Origin: Zygnema cylindricum
Lineage: Eukaryota > Streptophyta > Zygnematophyceae > Zygnematales > Zygnemataceae
Assembly (NCBI GenBank): GCA_037447655.1
Contig: JBBHKE010000578.1
Span: 1 to 29,718 of the forward strand
DNA: 29,718 nucleotides
Direction: 5' to 3'
The notes under the pieces are model-generated. The model had not been told where the DNA came from and did not search any database. It saw only the letters and a program-made list of their open reading frames with translations. Below are positions 29,535 through 29,718 of the stretch, in pieces. The position numbers and the translations under genes are program-made. The number at the start of each line of letters is the position of its first letter. The stretch's first letter is position 1.

Positions 29535-29680
29535 CGAGGACCTTTTGCCGATATTCGATATATATCGAATTTCAGGTACCCGATAATCGATATATCGCTT
29601 CGATATATCGAAAACCAAATTATCGCGATATATCGCCAATATATCGTCGATATGTCGTATCGCTGATATATCGAGGCATA
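29535..29680. repeat. Array of CGATATATCG-type palindromic motifs
   Basis: About eight close variants of CGATATATCG occur within 150 bp with irregular spacing. The array is preceded by TAGTGTTGGGTATCGAGG and followed by poly(T) and a C run at the window end. It may be the edge of a larger element that leaves the window. Confidence 0.75.
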
Positions 29681-29718
29681 AAAAACAATTTTTTTTTTTT
29701 TTTTCAAACCCCCCCCCC

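Overview
This is a repeat-rich stretch of a photosynthetic eukaryote's nuclear genome. It has one broken host gene (split by introns, GT/AG boundaries) set among nested Ty1/copia retrotransposons, LTR remnants, two kinds of MITE-like element and a tRNA-related SINE-like family. Two things suggest a plant or alga. The host gene is a plastid/cyanobacterial-type SufS (NFS2-like) cysteine desulfurase. The primer-binding site of the youngest retrotransposon matches, over 15 nt, the anticodon arm of a plant-type initiator tRNA-Met as I remember it. I cannot name the species.

Layout. 1-4082 is the decayed inside of a plus-strand copia element (Copia-A: gag, protease, integrase, reverse transcriptase, RNase H, polypurine tract). 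Its presumed 3' LTR (4083 to about 5907) carries a 779-bp MITE with a TTA target duplication. Directly after it lie the last five exons of the NFS2-like gene (about 5910-8308), with an in-frame TAG. A second, older plus-strand element of the same family (Copia-B) starts near 8772. It is interrupted at 10783 by Copia-C (minus strand, 10784-16594, two LTRs, TATAC duplication) and resumes at 16600-17540. 17541-20177 holds low-complexity DNA and two diverged solo-LTR-like sequences (R1, R2) related to the LTR of the next element. Copia-D (minus strand, 20178-26627, CACAC duplication, almost identical LTRs) is the youngest and nearly intact. 26633-29718 is AT-rich: a foldback, two copies of a TA-flanked MITE (the second carrying two SINE-like units), and a final array of CGATATATCG-type motifs.

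Most unusual points: (i) Copia-D, and in diverged form Copia-C, has a primer site for an internal fragment of initiator tRNA-Met (the half-tRNA priming known from Drosophila copia), and gag reads from inside the LTR through that site. (ii) The Copia-D LTR family carries a GC-rich hairpin kept by paired base changes, with Pol III A/B-box-like motifs antisense to the element. (iii) A host gene is cut at an LTR edge. (iv) There is a three-copy tRNA-related SINE-like family. Identities and boundaries were read by eye; no alignment or database search was run.
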